Assembly (NCBI GenBank): GCA_964370305.1
Contig: CAYJIU010000002.1
Span: 1 to 64,000, forward strand
Direction of reading: 5' to 3'
DNA from: CAYJAD01 sp964370305
GTDB taxonomy: Bacteria > Desulfobacterota > Desulfovibrionia > Desulfovibrionales > Desulfovibrionaceae
DNA: 64,000 nt
The stretch's first letter is position 1. Each line of letters opens with the position of its first letter. Made by a program: the position numbers and the translations under genes. Positions 8,868-18,726 of this stretch are shown here, one piece after another. The notes below the pieces were generated by a model, which worked only from the letters and a program-made list of their open reading frames with translations, was not told where the DNA came from and ran no database searches.

Positions 8868-11800
8868 ATGGAAAACACACATACTTCTGTTAGTCTTATT
8901 CCGGGTGGATGCCCGCAATTTTTGGATTTTAAGTTAAATATCGCCGATTTGCCGCGCTTGCGTCGATACTTTCGTGAAGATAAAAAACAAGATAGCTCGG
9001 CAGAAAATTCCGGACGCTATCAACATTTTTTGCGCTGCTTAGATCAAGATGCCGATAACTTTGTCGATCAAATTACCGGCACTATTTGTGATTCTGAATA
9101 TGAGATGGACATTCGGCGTGTCCTTGAAATATGGCAAGATGCGTGGATTCCCCTTCCATTTTTACGCACAAGGGAGCAAAAATGGCCCGATGGTGGAGAG
9201 CGCTTTGAATGTGGGCCATCCAACTGGGTCAGAGCAAGGCTTACCTCATGCGATGATGACACCCTACATTTAACCCTTGCCTTTGATACCAATGTAGAAA
9301 ATCCACCAGAGCAACAAGAAAATAACGCCAATGGCGAACACTATCACGCCCTATCTGCGCGCGATGTTTCGGCCCACGGCATGTTTGCCCTAGCCCATCA
9401 TGTACGCGATAATGCTTGGTTTTTAAATGCCCCATGGGTGGATGAATGGCTTTTAAATATTTATGATGAATACCGCAGCAAGAGACATCGCGGGCGTGGC
9501 TCTTGGCGTGATGATAATGAACATGTACTTGAACATTTAGCCGCATATTTAACTTGGCTTGAGGTTATTCGTATAGCAATTCAGAGCCTTAGAGTACAAG
9601 TTATCAATCCAGTCCGCGATCAACCAGTGGAAGTTGACCTCATTTTAGATATTGGTAATTCGCGCACCACTGGCATCTTAGTTGAAACCCTACCCCAAAG
9701 GGTCACAAATCTAAATGACAGCTATCTACTTGAATTAAGAGATATAAGTAAACCGGAATTTATCTATAGCGACCCATTTGAAACCCGTATTGAGTTTACC
9801 GAAGCCCATTTTGGCAATGATGCCCTGAGTCGGCGTTCAGGTAGACGCATGCCGGCTTTTGCTTGGCCATCTGCGGTGCGCATTGGGCCTGAGGCTGCTC
9901 GACTTGCCACTCACACCGTTTGTGCTGAGGGCAATACCGGTATGTCTAGCCCTAAGCGTTATCTATGGGATGAACGCCCATGGCAACAAACTTGGCGTTT
10001 TAATACAGGTGGTTCGCGTGAGCCCATGGTCACACGTGGTTTATTTGCAAGACAGGTCAACCGCGAAGGCACACCCCTTGCTTGCTTTGATGAACCATTA
10101 TTCAAACGCTCACCAACATTAAAAAAACAAGAGCGCGAACCGGCCTTTGAGTCCCTCTTTACCCGCTCATCCTTAATGCTCTTCATGGTGGGTGAAATTA
10201 TTAGCCAAGCCTTAGTTACCATCAATGCCCCTGCCACCAGAGCAAAGCGCGAATTACCAAATATGCCACGTCGTTTGCGGCGCATTATTTTCACCGTACC
10301 CACAGCCATGCCCGTGGCAGAGCGGCGTATTTTTAGACGCTGGGTCACATGGGCTGTGCGCGTGGTGTGGGAGGCCCTTGGCTGGTCTGAATGGTATGTG
10401 GGCGTAAAAGGCAAGCAACAAAGCACCATATCTGATTATCGCACAAGCCCGCAAGTACGTTGCGATTGGGATGAAGCCAGCTGCTCGCAACTGGTATACA
10501 TCTATAATGAATTAGCTGTTAAATATCACGGTGATGCGCATCATCTGTTTGAACTACTTGGAAAACCGCGCGCAAGCTATAACAATAAACCCTGCATGCG
10601 CATTGCATCCATTGATACAGGCGGCGGCACCATGGATCTTTCCATTGCTAGTTATGAACTATCAAGCACCAAGAGCGAAACTGCACGCATCACACCACAT
10701 ATGGAGTTTAGGGACGGATTTAACATTGCTGGCGATGAAGTGCTGCGGGATATGATTTCTCAGCATATCATCCATGACCTAAGTAATGCCTTAAACAAGG
10801 CAGGTGTTATTCAACCGCGTACAATAATAGAACAACTGGTTGGTCGCGATGCCATCGGCATTTCCAAAGAGGCGCGTAATTTACGAGCCCGCTTTGTGCG
10901 TCAAGTGGCAGTACCGCTAGCCTTGGGCATGCTTAACCTTTGCGAAATACTCTATCAAAATTCACGTAACGACACATACAATCCTTCAGCAATTTTTACC
11001 TGCAAAATTAGGGATTTTTTTGTAAAAAAACCATCGCCAGAGCACGATGACAATACAGAAGAAAGTGTGTTCCCATTTCTTGAAGGTATAAATATTCCTG
11101 CAAACTTTTTCCATCCCTTGCCTCAAGCACAAGTAGTTACGGCGGTGGAAGAAAGCGTACAAAAACATTTAGCGTCAGGGGAAGCTTTTTCCTTACTTGA
11201 CGTAGAGTTACGCATAAATCCATCGGCTATTGATCATACCATTCGCACCACCCTTGGCCCGGCCCTAGCAACACTTTGTGAAGTGGTAAACACCTATGAT
11301 TGCGATATATTACTACTCACTGGTCGTCCCAGCGCATGGAGTGGCATTGTAGCTCCAGTCCTAGCCAAACTCCCAGTACCACCAGACCGCATCATCCCCA
11401 TGCGTGAATATCATGTGGGCAATTGGTACCCCTTTGCCGATGCTCATGGTTGCATTACTGACCCCAAGACCACAGTGGTGGTGGGGGCTATTTTATGTGC
11501 CTTAGCAGAAGGACATTTAGAGAGTTTTTCCTTTGATGTTAATAAATTAAGGTTATCATCAACAGCCCGTTATGTGGGTGAGCTTGATACCACGGGCAAG
11601 CTATTAAAGCCCAAGGTTTGGTTTGAGGTGGATGTAAAAAGCAGTGAAGCCATTGAGCTTGAGCACACTGTCACCTTTAGCACATTATTACCCATAGGCT
11701 ACCGCCAGATTGACGCTGAGCGTTGGCCTACAACACGCTATCATTTATTGGATTTTAGCAGTGAGGATGCCCGTACCCGCGCTGCAGGACGCACTCCATA

Positions 11801-12008
11801 TCAAGTGGATATTCGGCTATATGTGGCACCCTTGGATGATGATATACATAAAGCCGACGATGATCGCGATGAAGGCGACTTCTACATAGAAAATATTATG
11901 GATAATCAAGGCAATAATGTAAAAGCCAGCGATTTAGAAATTCGCCTACAAACCATGCAAATTGACGAAGGTTACTGGCTTGATACCGGTATTATTAGTA
12001 TGACTTAA
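8868..12008 (+). CDS. srfB: SrfB: Hsp70/actin-fold ATPase-like protein
   Basis: 1046 residues from the ATG at 8868, which follows AGGA and lies 1 bp after the srfA stop. An upstream ATG at 8751 is inside srfA and rejected. The family is virulence factor SrfB. Three nucleotide-site motifs of the actin/hexokinase/Hsp70 fold can be read: phosphate-1 LILDIGNSRTTGILVE (Asp261), phosphate-2 IDTGGGTMDLSIASYE (Asp583), and an adenosine-type segment LLLTGRPSAWSG (near residue 817). No signal peptide or membrane helix, so cytoplasmic. ATP binding is inferred from the fold; the partner and reaction are unknown. It probably works with SrfC and membrane-bound SrfA. Confidence 0.92.
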   Translation: MENTHTSVSLIPGGCPQFLDFKLNIADLPRLRRYFREDKKQDSSAENSGRYQHFLRCLDQDADNFVDQITGTICDSEYEMDIRRVLEIWQDAWIPLPFLRTREQKWPDGGERFECGPSNWVRARLTSCDDDTLHLTLAFDTNVENPPEQQENNANGEHYHALSARDVSAHGMFALAHHVRDNAWFLNAPWVDEWLLNIYDEYRSKRHRGRGSWRDDNEHVLEHLAAYLTWLEVIRIAIQSLRVQVINPVRDQPVEVDLILDIGNSRTTGILVETLPQRVTNLNDSYLLELRDISKPEFIYSDPFETRIEFTEAHFGNDALSRRSGRRMPAFAWPSAVRIGPEAARLATHTVCAEGNTGMSSPKRYLWDERPWQQTWRFNTGGSREPMVTRGLFARQVNREGTPLACFDEPLFKRSPTLKKQEREPAFESLFTRSSLMLFMVGEIISQALVTINAPATRAKRELPNMPRRLRRIIFTVPTAMPVAERRIFRRWVTWAVRVVWEALGWSEWYVGVKGKQQSTISDYRTSPQVRCDWDEASCSQLVYIYNELAVKYHGDAHHLFELLGKPRASYNNKPCMRIASIDTGGGTMDLSIASYELSSTKSETARITPHMEFRDGFNIAGDEVLRDMISQHIIHDLSNALNKAGVIQPRTIIEQLVGRDAIGISKEARNLRARFVRQVAVPLALGMLNLCEILYQNSRNDTYNPSAIFTCKIRDFFVKKPSPEHDDNTEESVFPFLEGINIPANFFHPLPQAQVVTAVEESVQKHLASGEAFSLLDVELRINPSAIDHTIRTTLGPALATLCEVVNTYDCDILLLTGRPSAWSGIVAPVLAKLPVPPDRIIPMREYHVGNWYPFADAHGCITDPKTTVVVGAILCALAEGHLESFSFDVNKLRLSSTARYVGELDTTGKLLKPKVWFEVDVKSSEAIELEHTVTFSTLLPIGYRQIDAERWPTTRYHLLDFSSEDARTRAAGRTPYQVDIRLYVAPLDDDIHKADDDRDEGDFYIENIMDNQGNNVKASDLEIRLQTMQIDEGYWLDTGIISMT

Positions 12009-12089
12009 TTGGTAGCGGACAAAGTACACTTACGACTTTATGGTCTTTTATCAAGAGTAACCCACTTGTAAAAAGCTTTAGGAGAATAT

Positions 12090-14732
12090 ATGCAGCAGGA
12101 AGACAAACAACTGGCAAACACTTGTCAGGCACTGCATCAAAATACCCACAAAGCCCTTGATTGGATTAAGCACAATCGCCAAAATATTGGGGCAGAGTTT
12201 GAAAGCCTACATACAGACTTACGCCGTGCTGCGCGCACTTTTCAAAAATGCGAAGTGGCTGCCTTGCGCAAAATGTGTGTGGGTGTATTTGGCCCAAGCC
12301 AATCCGGCAAGTCTTATCTAATATCAGCCCTTGCTAAGGATAGCCAAGGTACTCTTATCGCTGACTTTAATGGAACTTGTCACGATTTTATTACTGAAAT
12401 TAACCCCGCCGGCGGCAAAGAATCCACTGGCCTTGTGACTCGTTTTACCACCACCACACCTGAAAATTTACCGCAAGGCTACCCTATTCGCCTGCGCCTT
12501 TTAACAGAGTGTGACGTGGTGCGCGTGCTTGCCAACACTTATTATGCCGATTGTGAGCACAAAGAAACACCCAGCCAAGAAAATATACTTGCAAGCTTAC
12601 TTGCCCTTGAAGCGCAAAATAGCCCTGCGGCCCAAGGTGTAAGCAGTGATGATATGGAAGAGCTTAAAGAATATATTTATAACAACTTTGCCTCACGCCC
12701 ACGGGTACAGCTTTTACAGCGCATTTATTGGCAACGCGCCATTGAACTTGCCCCCAAGCTAAACCTGCAATCAAGGGCCAAGCTTTTTGCCCTCATCTGG
12801 GATAATGTGGATGAATTCACCAACTTATACCTAAGCCTGTGCCAAGCCTTAGAAGCACTTGATAATGCCACCCAAGCCCACTGCCCTCTTGAAGCTTTGA
12901 TTCCGCGTGAGTTAAGTATTATTGACGTAGCCCTACTAAAAAACCTTAGTAATGCTCACGAAAACCAAGCAGATTTATTGCCAATTATGGGTAAAAATGG
13001 CCAAAGTACGCAATTGCCACGAGCCATAATTACGGCTTTAACCGCTGAAATAACTATATATATGCGCGAAAAGCCGGATGATTTTTTTGACCATACAGAT
13101 TTATTGGACTTTCCCGGCTATCGCTCACGCCTCAAGCTTGAAGATGTACGCAAAGAACTTGAGCGTGACGGAACCTTAGAAAACTTATTTTTACGCGGTA
13201 AGGTAGCCTACCTTTTTGAGCGTTATTGCGCAGAAAAAGAGCTTACAAGCATGCTTTTGTGCATTGGCCCCGGCAACCAAGAAGTACAAGACTTACCCAA
13301 AGCCGTGCAACAGTGGATTGCCTCAACTCATGGCGAAAGTCCAGCAAGACGCGCCAAAGCCAATGCAGATACCGGCCCTTCACTCTTCTTCATCCTAACC
13401 AAGATGGATATGGAATTTGAAAAGAAAAAAGGCACCCCATCTGTGGAGACACGCTGGACAACTCGCTTACAATCATCCTTGCTGGATTTCTTTGGTAAAA
13501 ATGATGATTGGCCCAGCAATTGGGATGGAAAAAATCCATTTAATAATTTGTTTTTGTTAAGAAATCCAAACTTTCGCTGTGAGGCAATTTTTAGCTTCGA
13601 TGGAGATAAAGAAGTAGGTATTCGCCCTGAACAAGAAAGCTATGTAGCTGAAGTGCAAAATGCTTTTTTAAATTCTGCTCTTGTTCAGGCGCACGTGGCT
13701 AACCCAAAAACCGTTTGGGATGCAGCCATGGCCCTCAATGATGGTGGTGTATCTCTCTTAAGAAAAGCTCTGCGCCCATTGTGCAACCCCGCCCTAAAAC
13801 GTGGTCAAATTGCCATTACCCTCGCTCAAAGCCTTGAGCGAATTCGCACAGCTCTAAGTGCCCATTGGAAAAGTGATAATAAAGAAGAAGAACGAAAACG
13901 CAAGGAAGAACTTGCCAAAAAGCTTATTGGCATAATCTCTAAAGTGGCAGAAACTCAACGCTTTGGCGAATTTTTGCATGCATTACAAGTACAAGACCAT
14001 GACCTCTATGACATTTACTTTAGTGCTGAGCAAGAACGCCTCCAACAAGCGCATAACTCAAATCCCATGGTGGGACAATCATTTCAAGCAGCTGATTTAG
14101 TTAAAAATATTTTTGGCGATGCCGAAGAGACACCCACAAAAGACCCAGATTTAAAAGATGAGGCCACACGCTTTGCCGAACTTGTAATTAATTATTGGAT
14201 TGAACAAGTAAACAACCTAGCGGCAAATCATGGCGCGCAGCGGTATTTTCAATTTCCAGAGCGTGAAATTGGTTTATTTGTGCATGAGTTAGCCACTGCC
14301 ATTGAACGCTTACATATTACAAAGCATATGGCCAATGCCCTGCGCGAAACCTCACGCTATGGTAATCTTACCAGAGAAAGACTGGTCTGGAAGCAAGTTA
14401 GCATCGCAGCCAACACCATAAATTCCTTTGTGAATTGGATGGGCTTTGACCCGCGCTTTTTAGATGAAGCAAAGCGCACCGTCATTATACAAGGACGACC
14501 TTTCGTTGTATTTAACCCTCCGGCAGAGGTGGGTAGTCATCCAAATATTGGTGAAGAAGAAAAACCTTATGACCAAGCTTGGTTTGTTGATTGGTCACGC
14601 ACTCTATTTCATACCATCGCTGCCAATGTGGACTTTGATGCAGACGGCAACTTTGACCATGAACAAAACTCCAAACTTACGCAAATATTAAATCAATATA
14701 ATACAGATAACCTTAACCTTCCTACAATCTAG
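12090..14732 (+). CDS. srfC: SrfC: large P-loop GTPase-like protein
   Basis: 880 residues, cytoplasmic. The N-terminal helical part is followed by a Walker A loop GPSQSGKS (residues 68-75), a G3-like DLLDFPGYRS (near 340) and a G4-like ILTKMDMEFE (near 437), with a long helical insertion between loop and G3, as in dynamin-like and other large GTPases. The C-terminal half is helical (EEERKRKEELAKKL near 595). It belongs to the putative virulence factor SrfC family. ATG at 12090 follows TAGGAG; 81 bp separate it from srfB. GTP use is inferred from the motifs. Confidence 0.9.
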   Translation: MQQEDKQLANTCQALHQNTHKALDWIKHNRQNIGAEFESLHTDLRRAARTFQKCEVAALRKMCVGVFGPSQSGKSYLISALAKDSQGTLIADFNGTCHDFITEINPAGGKESTGLVTRFTTTTPENLPQGYPIRLRLLTECDVVRVLANTYYADCEHKETPSQENILASLLALEAQNSPAAQGVSSDDMEELKEYIYNNFASRPRVQLLQRIYWQRAIELAPKLNLQSRAKLFALIWDNVDEFTNLYLSLCQALEALDNATQAHCPLEALIPRELSIIDVALLKNLSNAHENQADLLPIMGKNGQSTQLPRAIITALTAEITIYMREKPDDFFDHTDLLDFPGYRSRLKLEDVRKELERDGTLENLFLRGKVAYLFERYCAEKELTSMLLCIGPGNQEVQDLPKAVQQWIASTHGESPARRAKANADTGPSLFFILTKMDMEFEKKKGTPSVETRWTTRLQSSLLDFFGKNDDWPSNWDGKNPFNNLFLLRNPNFRCEAIFSFDGDKEVGIRPEQESYVAEVQNAFLNSALVQAHVANPKTVWDAAMALNDGGVSLLRKALRPLCNPALKRGQIAITLAQSLERIRTALSAHWKSDNKEEERKRKEELAKKLIGIISKVAETQRFGEFLHALQVQDHDLYDIYFSAEQERLQQAHNSNPMVGQSFQAADLVKNIFGDAEETPTKDPDLKDEATRFAELVINYWIEQVNNLAANHGAQRYFQFPEREIGLFVHELATAIERLHITKHMANALRETSRYGNLTRERLVWKQVSIAANTINSFVNWMGFDPRFLDEAKRTVIIQGRPFVVFNPPAEVGSHPNIGEEEKPYDQAWFVDWSRTLFHTIAANVDFDADGNFDHEQNSKLTQILNQYNTDNLNLPTI

Positions 14733-14739
14733 AGGATTT

Positions 14740-15822
14740 ATGCCAGCAAATTTCATATCAAACCCTCACAAAGGTGCCGGACATGGCATTATCAATGCCC
14801 CACAAGTATCTTGTACAACTGAGCCCACATTTGCCATTTATCGCGCATCAGACGGGCTTTGCCTTGCACCCGGCGGATGGCAAAACTCAGAAGTATACCT
14901 TGCACCCAACGAATGGGATTGTGATAGCAACAACTTGCGCATGACTGTTGATGCTTCAGTTGTAGACCAGCTAGACGCACTAGATACCTATAAATTACTT
15001 ATTAAAGATGGTACAAACGCCCCCGTGGCCCAAACTTTAATCATTGATGATATAGTTTACTCATCCATGCACGGCGGGCAAGGTATAGGTGGCGCACCAC
15101 ATCCAGCCCCCATACCAAAGCCAGAACCCATGCCGGAGCCCATGCCGGAACCAGAACCAGAGCCTATTGCCCCCGTGGAAGAAGAACCGCTACCAGAAAT
15201 AGCCCCAGAGCAGAAAAAAAGTATTTTTCCCATTGTTATAACAGTAATTATTATTTTATTACTAGGTGTTGGCTTATGGTGGTTTTTACAAAATAAAGCT
15301 GAACAAGCAAGCCCCGAGCAAACAGAACAGGCAGAACAGGCAGAGCAAAAAGCAGATCCAGCAGCGACTAATCCTGAGCCTACACCTGAAGCTAGTGCTA
15401 AAGAGCCTGAACAAGCACCCTCAACGCCAGTTTTGAGTCCCATGCAGCAAACACGGGAATTTTTGCGTAAGGATAATACCGGCACCGCCAGCCTTGACTT
15501 GGCCAAAAACCTAAGTACAAGCTTGGATGAAAATGCCAGCGAAGAAAGCTTGGATGCCATTTTCTTGCTCTTGGAAGATGCCGCACAAAAAAATATACCT
15601 GCGGCTATGCTCTCCTTAGCAAAGTACTATGACCCAAACAATACTGATCCCAAGGGTAGCATTATACCAGACGCAAGAGAGGCTTATACATGGTACAAAA
15701 AAGCCTTGGATAACGGAGAGGCAGAGGCAAGCAAACGACTTGAAGCTTTGCATACTTGGTTGCAAGAGGCCGCTAAAGGTGGAAGCAAGCAGGCCGAAGA
15801 CTTGCTAAAGCAGTGGAAATAG
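14740..15822 (+). CDS. Bitopic membrane protein with C-terminal Sel1-like repeats
   Basis: 360 residues. A cytoplasmic N-terminal domain of about 120 residues of unknown type (FAIYRASDGLCLAPGGW early on) leads into a PEPMPEP linker, one membrane helix (IFPIVITVIIILLLGVGLWW, about 162-184), an acidic Gln/Glu/Ala linker and a C-terminal helical segment (AAMLSLAKYYD, then AREAYTWYKKALDNGEAEAS) that looks like Sel1/TPR repeats for protein binding. The layout of N-domain, proline linker, single helix and periplasmic domain parallels SrfA and the protease. Start is supported by AGAGGA seven bases before the ATG, 7 bp after srfC. Unrecognised otherwise. Confidence 0.8.
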   Translation: MPANFISNPHKGAGHGIINAPQVSCTTEPTFAIYRASDGLCLAPGGWQNSEVYLAPNEWDCDSNNLRMTVDASVVDQLDALDTYKLLIKDGTNAPVAQTLIIDDIVYSSMHGGQGIGGAPHPAPIPKPEPMPEPMPEPEPEPIAPVEEEPLPEIAPEQKKSIFPIVITVIIILLLGVGLWWFLQNKAEQASPEQTEQAEQAEQKADPAATNPEPTPEASAKEPEQAPSTPVLSPMQQTREFLRKDNTGTASLDLAKNLSTSLDENASEESLDAIFLLLEDAAQKNIPAAMLSLAKYYDPNNTDPKGSIIPDAREAYTWYKKALDNGEAEASKRLEALHTWLQEAAKGGSKQAEDLLKQWK

Positions 15823-15865
15823 GCTATATTTCCGCTTGTATTATTATACATATCAGTGAGTATAT

Positions 15866-16615
15866 ATGCGTATAGTTTATGTTTTTTTGATGATATTTTT
15901 TTTGCCGGCGGTGGCATGGGCCACAAGTCCCGTATCCATTTGCATACCCCAAGATAACCCGCCATTTGCCTTTACCGACGCTAACGATGGCCAATTGAAA
16001 GGTCTTGATATTGACATACTTGCGGCCATACAGCTTGATGTGGACTACAACACACATCAACGTGATTTTGCTTCATCACTGGCTGGTTTAAGCAATACTG
16101 AGTGTGATATGGTTCTTTCCAATGTAATTATAAATGAAAAACGCCAACAAAGGTTTTTATTCTCAAAACCCCTTCTTAAATCTGGCCTATATGCAGCTGT
16201 ACTTCAAGAGAGCCCCATTAATGATATAAACACCTTACAGTATAGTATAATTGGAGTATTAAAGGGCTCGGTGGCAGAAGAATATGCTTTTTCCCAGCTC
16301 AAGGGCAGTATCATTTATGCTTTGCGCGATAATTCAAACATTATATCCATGCTTAATGAGGGAGCCGTTGAGGCCATCTTAGACAGCTTACCCATATTAC
16401 AAACATTGCAAAAAAGTAACCCGCAGGTAAGGATTTTGGAACCAAGCCTTCAGGAAGAACAATTTGCTTATGCTTTTGCCAAAGAACACGCCGATTTACG
16501 TGATAAATTTGACCTAGTTCTAAGCAGATTGCAAGAGGATGGCAGTTTGGCTAGAATTTATGAAAAATGGCTTGGCAATATAAAAACTGACGATGCACAA
16601 CAATCTATATTCTAA
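15866..16615 (+). CDS. Periplasmic family-3 solute-binding protein, orphan
   Basis: 249 residues with a cleavable signal peptide (IVYVFLMIFFLPAVAWA, cleavage near residue 19). The mature part follows the amino-acid-binding SBP_bac_3 pattern: ICIPQDNPPFAFTDANDGQL, GLDIDILAAI, then CDMVLSNVIINEKRQQRFLF and a C-terminal YEKWLG. No polar amino acid permease gene is adjacent, so it may be a sensor or scaffold protein of the Srf locus rather than part of a transporter. Its end is 16 bp before the VWA gene. Ligand unknown. Confidence 0.82.
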   Translation: MRIVYVFLMIFFLPAVAWATSPVSICIPQDNPPFAFTDANDGQLKGLDIDILAAIQLDVDYNTHQRDFASSLAGLSNTECDMVLSNVIINEKRQQRFLFSKPLLKSGLYAAVLQESPINDINTLQYSIIGVLKGSVAEEYAFSQLKGSIIYALRDNSNIISMLNEGAVEAILDSLPILQTLQKSNPQVRILEPSLQEEQFAYAFAKEHADLRDKFDLVLSRLQEDGSLARIYEKWLGNIKTDDAQQSIF

Positions 16616-16631
16616 CAATTTTGGAGTAAAT

Positions 16632-18581
16632 ATGCGCATAATTCTCACCTTTGTATTTTCACTCTTATTTCTTGGAGATGCTTTTGCGGCCCAAGCTCCA
16701 CTATTACAAGAAGGAAAAAAAACACTATATCAACGTATTATCACTCATCCCCATGCGCAAATCTTACAAAATCCAGACCCCAAGTCCGCTGTAATTCAAA
16801 ATGATGTAAAACCTTTTTCAGTCTTCTATGTCTTTGCAAAGCAAAAAGATAACACCGGTCAAGATGCATGGCTGCAAGTAGGGGCGGTGGGTGGCCCTGC
16901 CCTTGGATGGGTGGAAGCCAAAAAAACCACCGCATGGAACCAATCCCTAACCCTGCTCCTAACTCCACGTAGCGGGCGCGACCCCTTATTATTTTTTCGC
17001 ACAGAACAAGACTTAAATACCCTTTGCACCGCCAGCGACATGGAAGCACAGTTGGTAAATATACATAAAAACATTGCAGAAAATAAAGATTCAGGAAATA
17101 CTCAAATCATTGCCACTGAACCAATAGATAGCAAGGGTGCTGTTTCTGCCGAGCGTTTTTACTTAATGCCCATCTTAAATATGACCGATCCCTTTGAAGG
17201 GGTTAAGTTTTTAGAAGTAGCTTCCATCGACCCCGGCCATATGAATCAAAACAATCAAGCCCCCACAAAACCTCGCACTGCCATTGCCTTTGTTATTGAC
17301 ACCACCATTTCCATGAAACCATATATTGACCAAAGCCTTAATGTTATTAAAGAAATATATGACCAACTCCAAAACGACAAGCTTACTGAAGATGTGGCCT
17401 TTGGCGTGGTAGCCTTTAGAAATAGCCTTAAATCAAGCCCTGATACCGAATATGAAAGCCTTGTCATAAGTGACTTTGCCACCGCACTTGAGCGCGAAAG
17501 CCTTGAAACTGAACTTGCAAAAGTGCAAGAGGCCACAAAATCTACGCATAGCTTTGCTGAAAATTCCCCCTCAGGCATTAAGCTCGCGCTAGACAGCTTG
17601 AGTTGGAATGACTATACATCACGCATGCTTATTGTAATTTCTGATGCAGGGCCCATCCCCCATACTGACCCCAATGCCACCGTTAAAATGGATATGCCAG
17701 AGCTCGGTGATTACGCGCGCTCCAAAGGCGTTTGGATTTCTAGCTTGCACATCAAATCACCCAGAGGCAAAGCCGACCACGCCTCAGCAGAAAAAGCATA
17801 CCGCATGTTAACCAAACTTTCTGATAATCGCTCAAACTATTTATCCATTCCAGCAGAAACACCAGAGGAAGGAGCAAAAAACTTTGCCTCAGTATCCAAG
17901 GCCCTTACCTCTGGCATCGTTAATATGGTCAAAATGACTCTTGAAGGAAAACTTGTCACCAAACCCAAGGATGAACCAAGCACAAAGCAAACACCCGCCA
18001 ATGAAGCTGCAAGCCTGGCCCAAGCCCTTGGATATGCTATGCAATTAGAATATTTAGGCAAACTCAATGCAAATCGTGCCCCATCCATCGTGGACTCGTG
18101 GATAGCCGATATGGATTTACAAAAACTGGCTAAAGGAAGTCAAGTACCAACGGTAGAAGTTGCCGTATTACTTACTAAAAATCAATTAAGTGATTTAAGC
18201 CAACAGTTAAATATCATCATTGATAATGCAGAACGCACCAAAAAAACCGATGCGCGGGACTTTTTTCAAGGCATACTTTCCGCCTCTACCAAGGCCGCGC
18301 GTGACCCCAATAGCCCTGCACCACAAGGCAAAAACCTTGCAGAACTCGGAGTTTTAGCTGAATTTTTAGAAGGACTGCCGTATAAGAGTGATATCATGCT
18401 ACTGCGTGAAGATGATTGGTATCGTATGAGCATCGGGCAACAAACTGCATTTATTAACAGATTAAAATCGCGTTTGGCTCGCTATGAAGAGTATGATAAA
18501 GACCGCAGTAATTGGGAAAGCTTTGGAGCTGTCAATGCTGGAGATTGGGTTTACAGAGTGCCGCTAACTATGCTCCCATAA
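16632..18581 (+). CDS. Secreted von Willebrand factor A domain protein
   Basis: 649 residues from the ATG at 16632 (GGAG seven bases upstream); the earlier in-frame ATG at 16593 lies in the preceding gene and would mask the signal peptide (ILTFVFSLLFLGDAFA). Residues about 35-100 look like an SH3-type segment (AWLQVGAVGGPALGWVEAKK). The VWA domain starts IAFVIDTTISMKPYID with the MIDAS-type DTTIS at 223-227, and continues VAFGVVAFRNS and MLIVISDAGP. The C-terminal third is helical and unrecognised. VWA domains bind protein ligands through a metal ion. Last gene before a terminator at 18604. Confidence 0.87.
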   Translation: MRIILTFVFSLLFLGDAFAAQAPLLQEGKKTLYQRIITHPHAQILQNPDPKSAVIQNDVKPFSVFYVFAKQKDNTGQDAWLQVGAVGGPALGWVEAKKTTAWNQSLTLLLTPRSGRDPLLFFRTEQDLNTLCTASDMEAQLVNIHKNIAENKDSGNTQIIATEPIDSKGAVSAERFYLMPILNMTDPFEGVKFLEVASIDPGHMNQNNQAPTKPRTAIAFVIDTTISMKPYIDQSLNVIKEIYDQLQNDKLTEDVAFGVVAFRNSLKSSPDTEYESLVISDFATALERESLETELAKVQEATKSTHSFAENSPSGIKLALDSLSWNDYTSRMLIVISDAGPIPHTDPNATVKMDMPELGDYARSKGVWISSLHIKSPRGKADHASAEKAYRMLTKLSDNRSNYLSIPAETPEEGAKNFASVSKALTSGIVNMVKMTLEGKLVTKPKDEPSTKQTPANEAASLAQALGYAMQLEYLGKLNANRAPSIVDSWIADMDLQKLAKGSQVPTVEVAVLLTKNQLSDLSQQLNIIIDNAERTKKTDARDFFQGILSASTKAARDPNSPAPQGKNLAELGVLAEFLEGLPYKSDIMLLREDDWYRMSIGQQTAFINRLKSRLARYEEYDKDRSNWESFGAVNAGDWVYRVPLTMLP

Positions 18582-18603
18582 AATCCAAAAATGTGATGCA
18601 TAT

Positions 18604-18651
18604 AAAAAAGCACGTCTGCTCCATATAAAATCTGGGACTGACGTGTTTTTT
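18604..18651 (+). terminator. Rho-independent terminator after the VWA gene
   Basis: CACGTC at 18611-18616 pairs with GACGTG at 18640-18645, followed by six T. The stem is flanked by A-rich sequence on the left, so it could work on both strands. It separates the srf-VWA transcript from the ABC transporter genes. Confidence 0.65.
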
Positions 18652-18726
18652 ATGAAAATACACACAAATACGTTATGTTATCTACTAAAAAATAACTAGA
18701 AATAATCAAAACAAAAACTAGACTCT

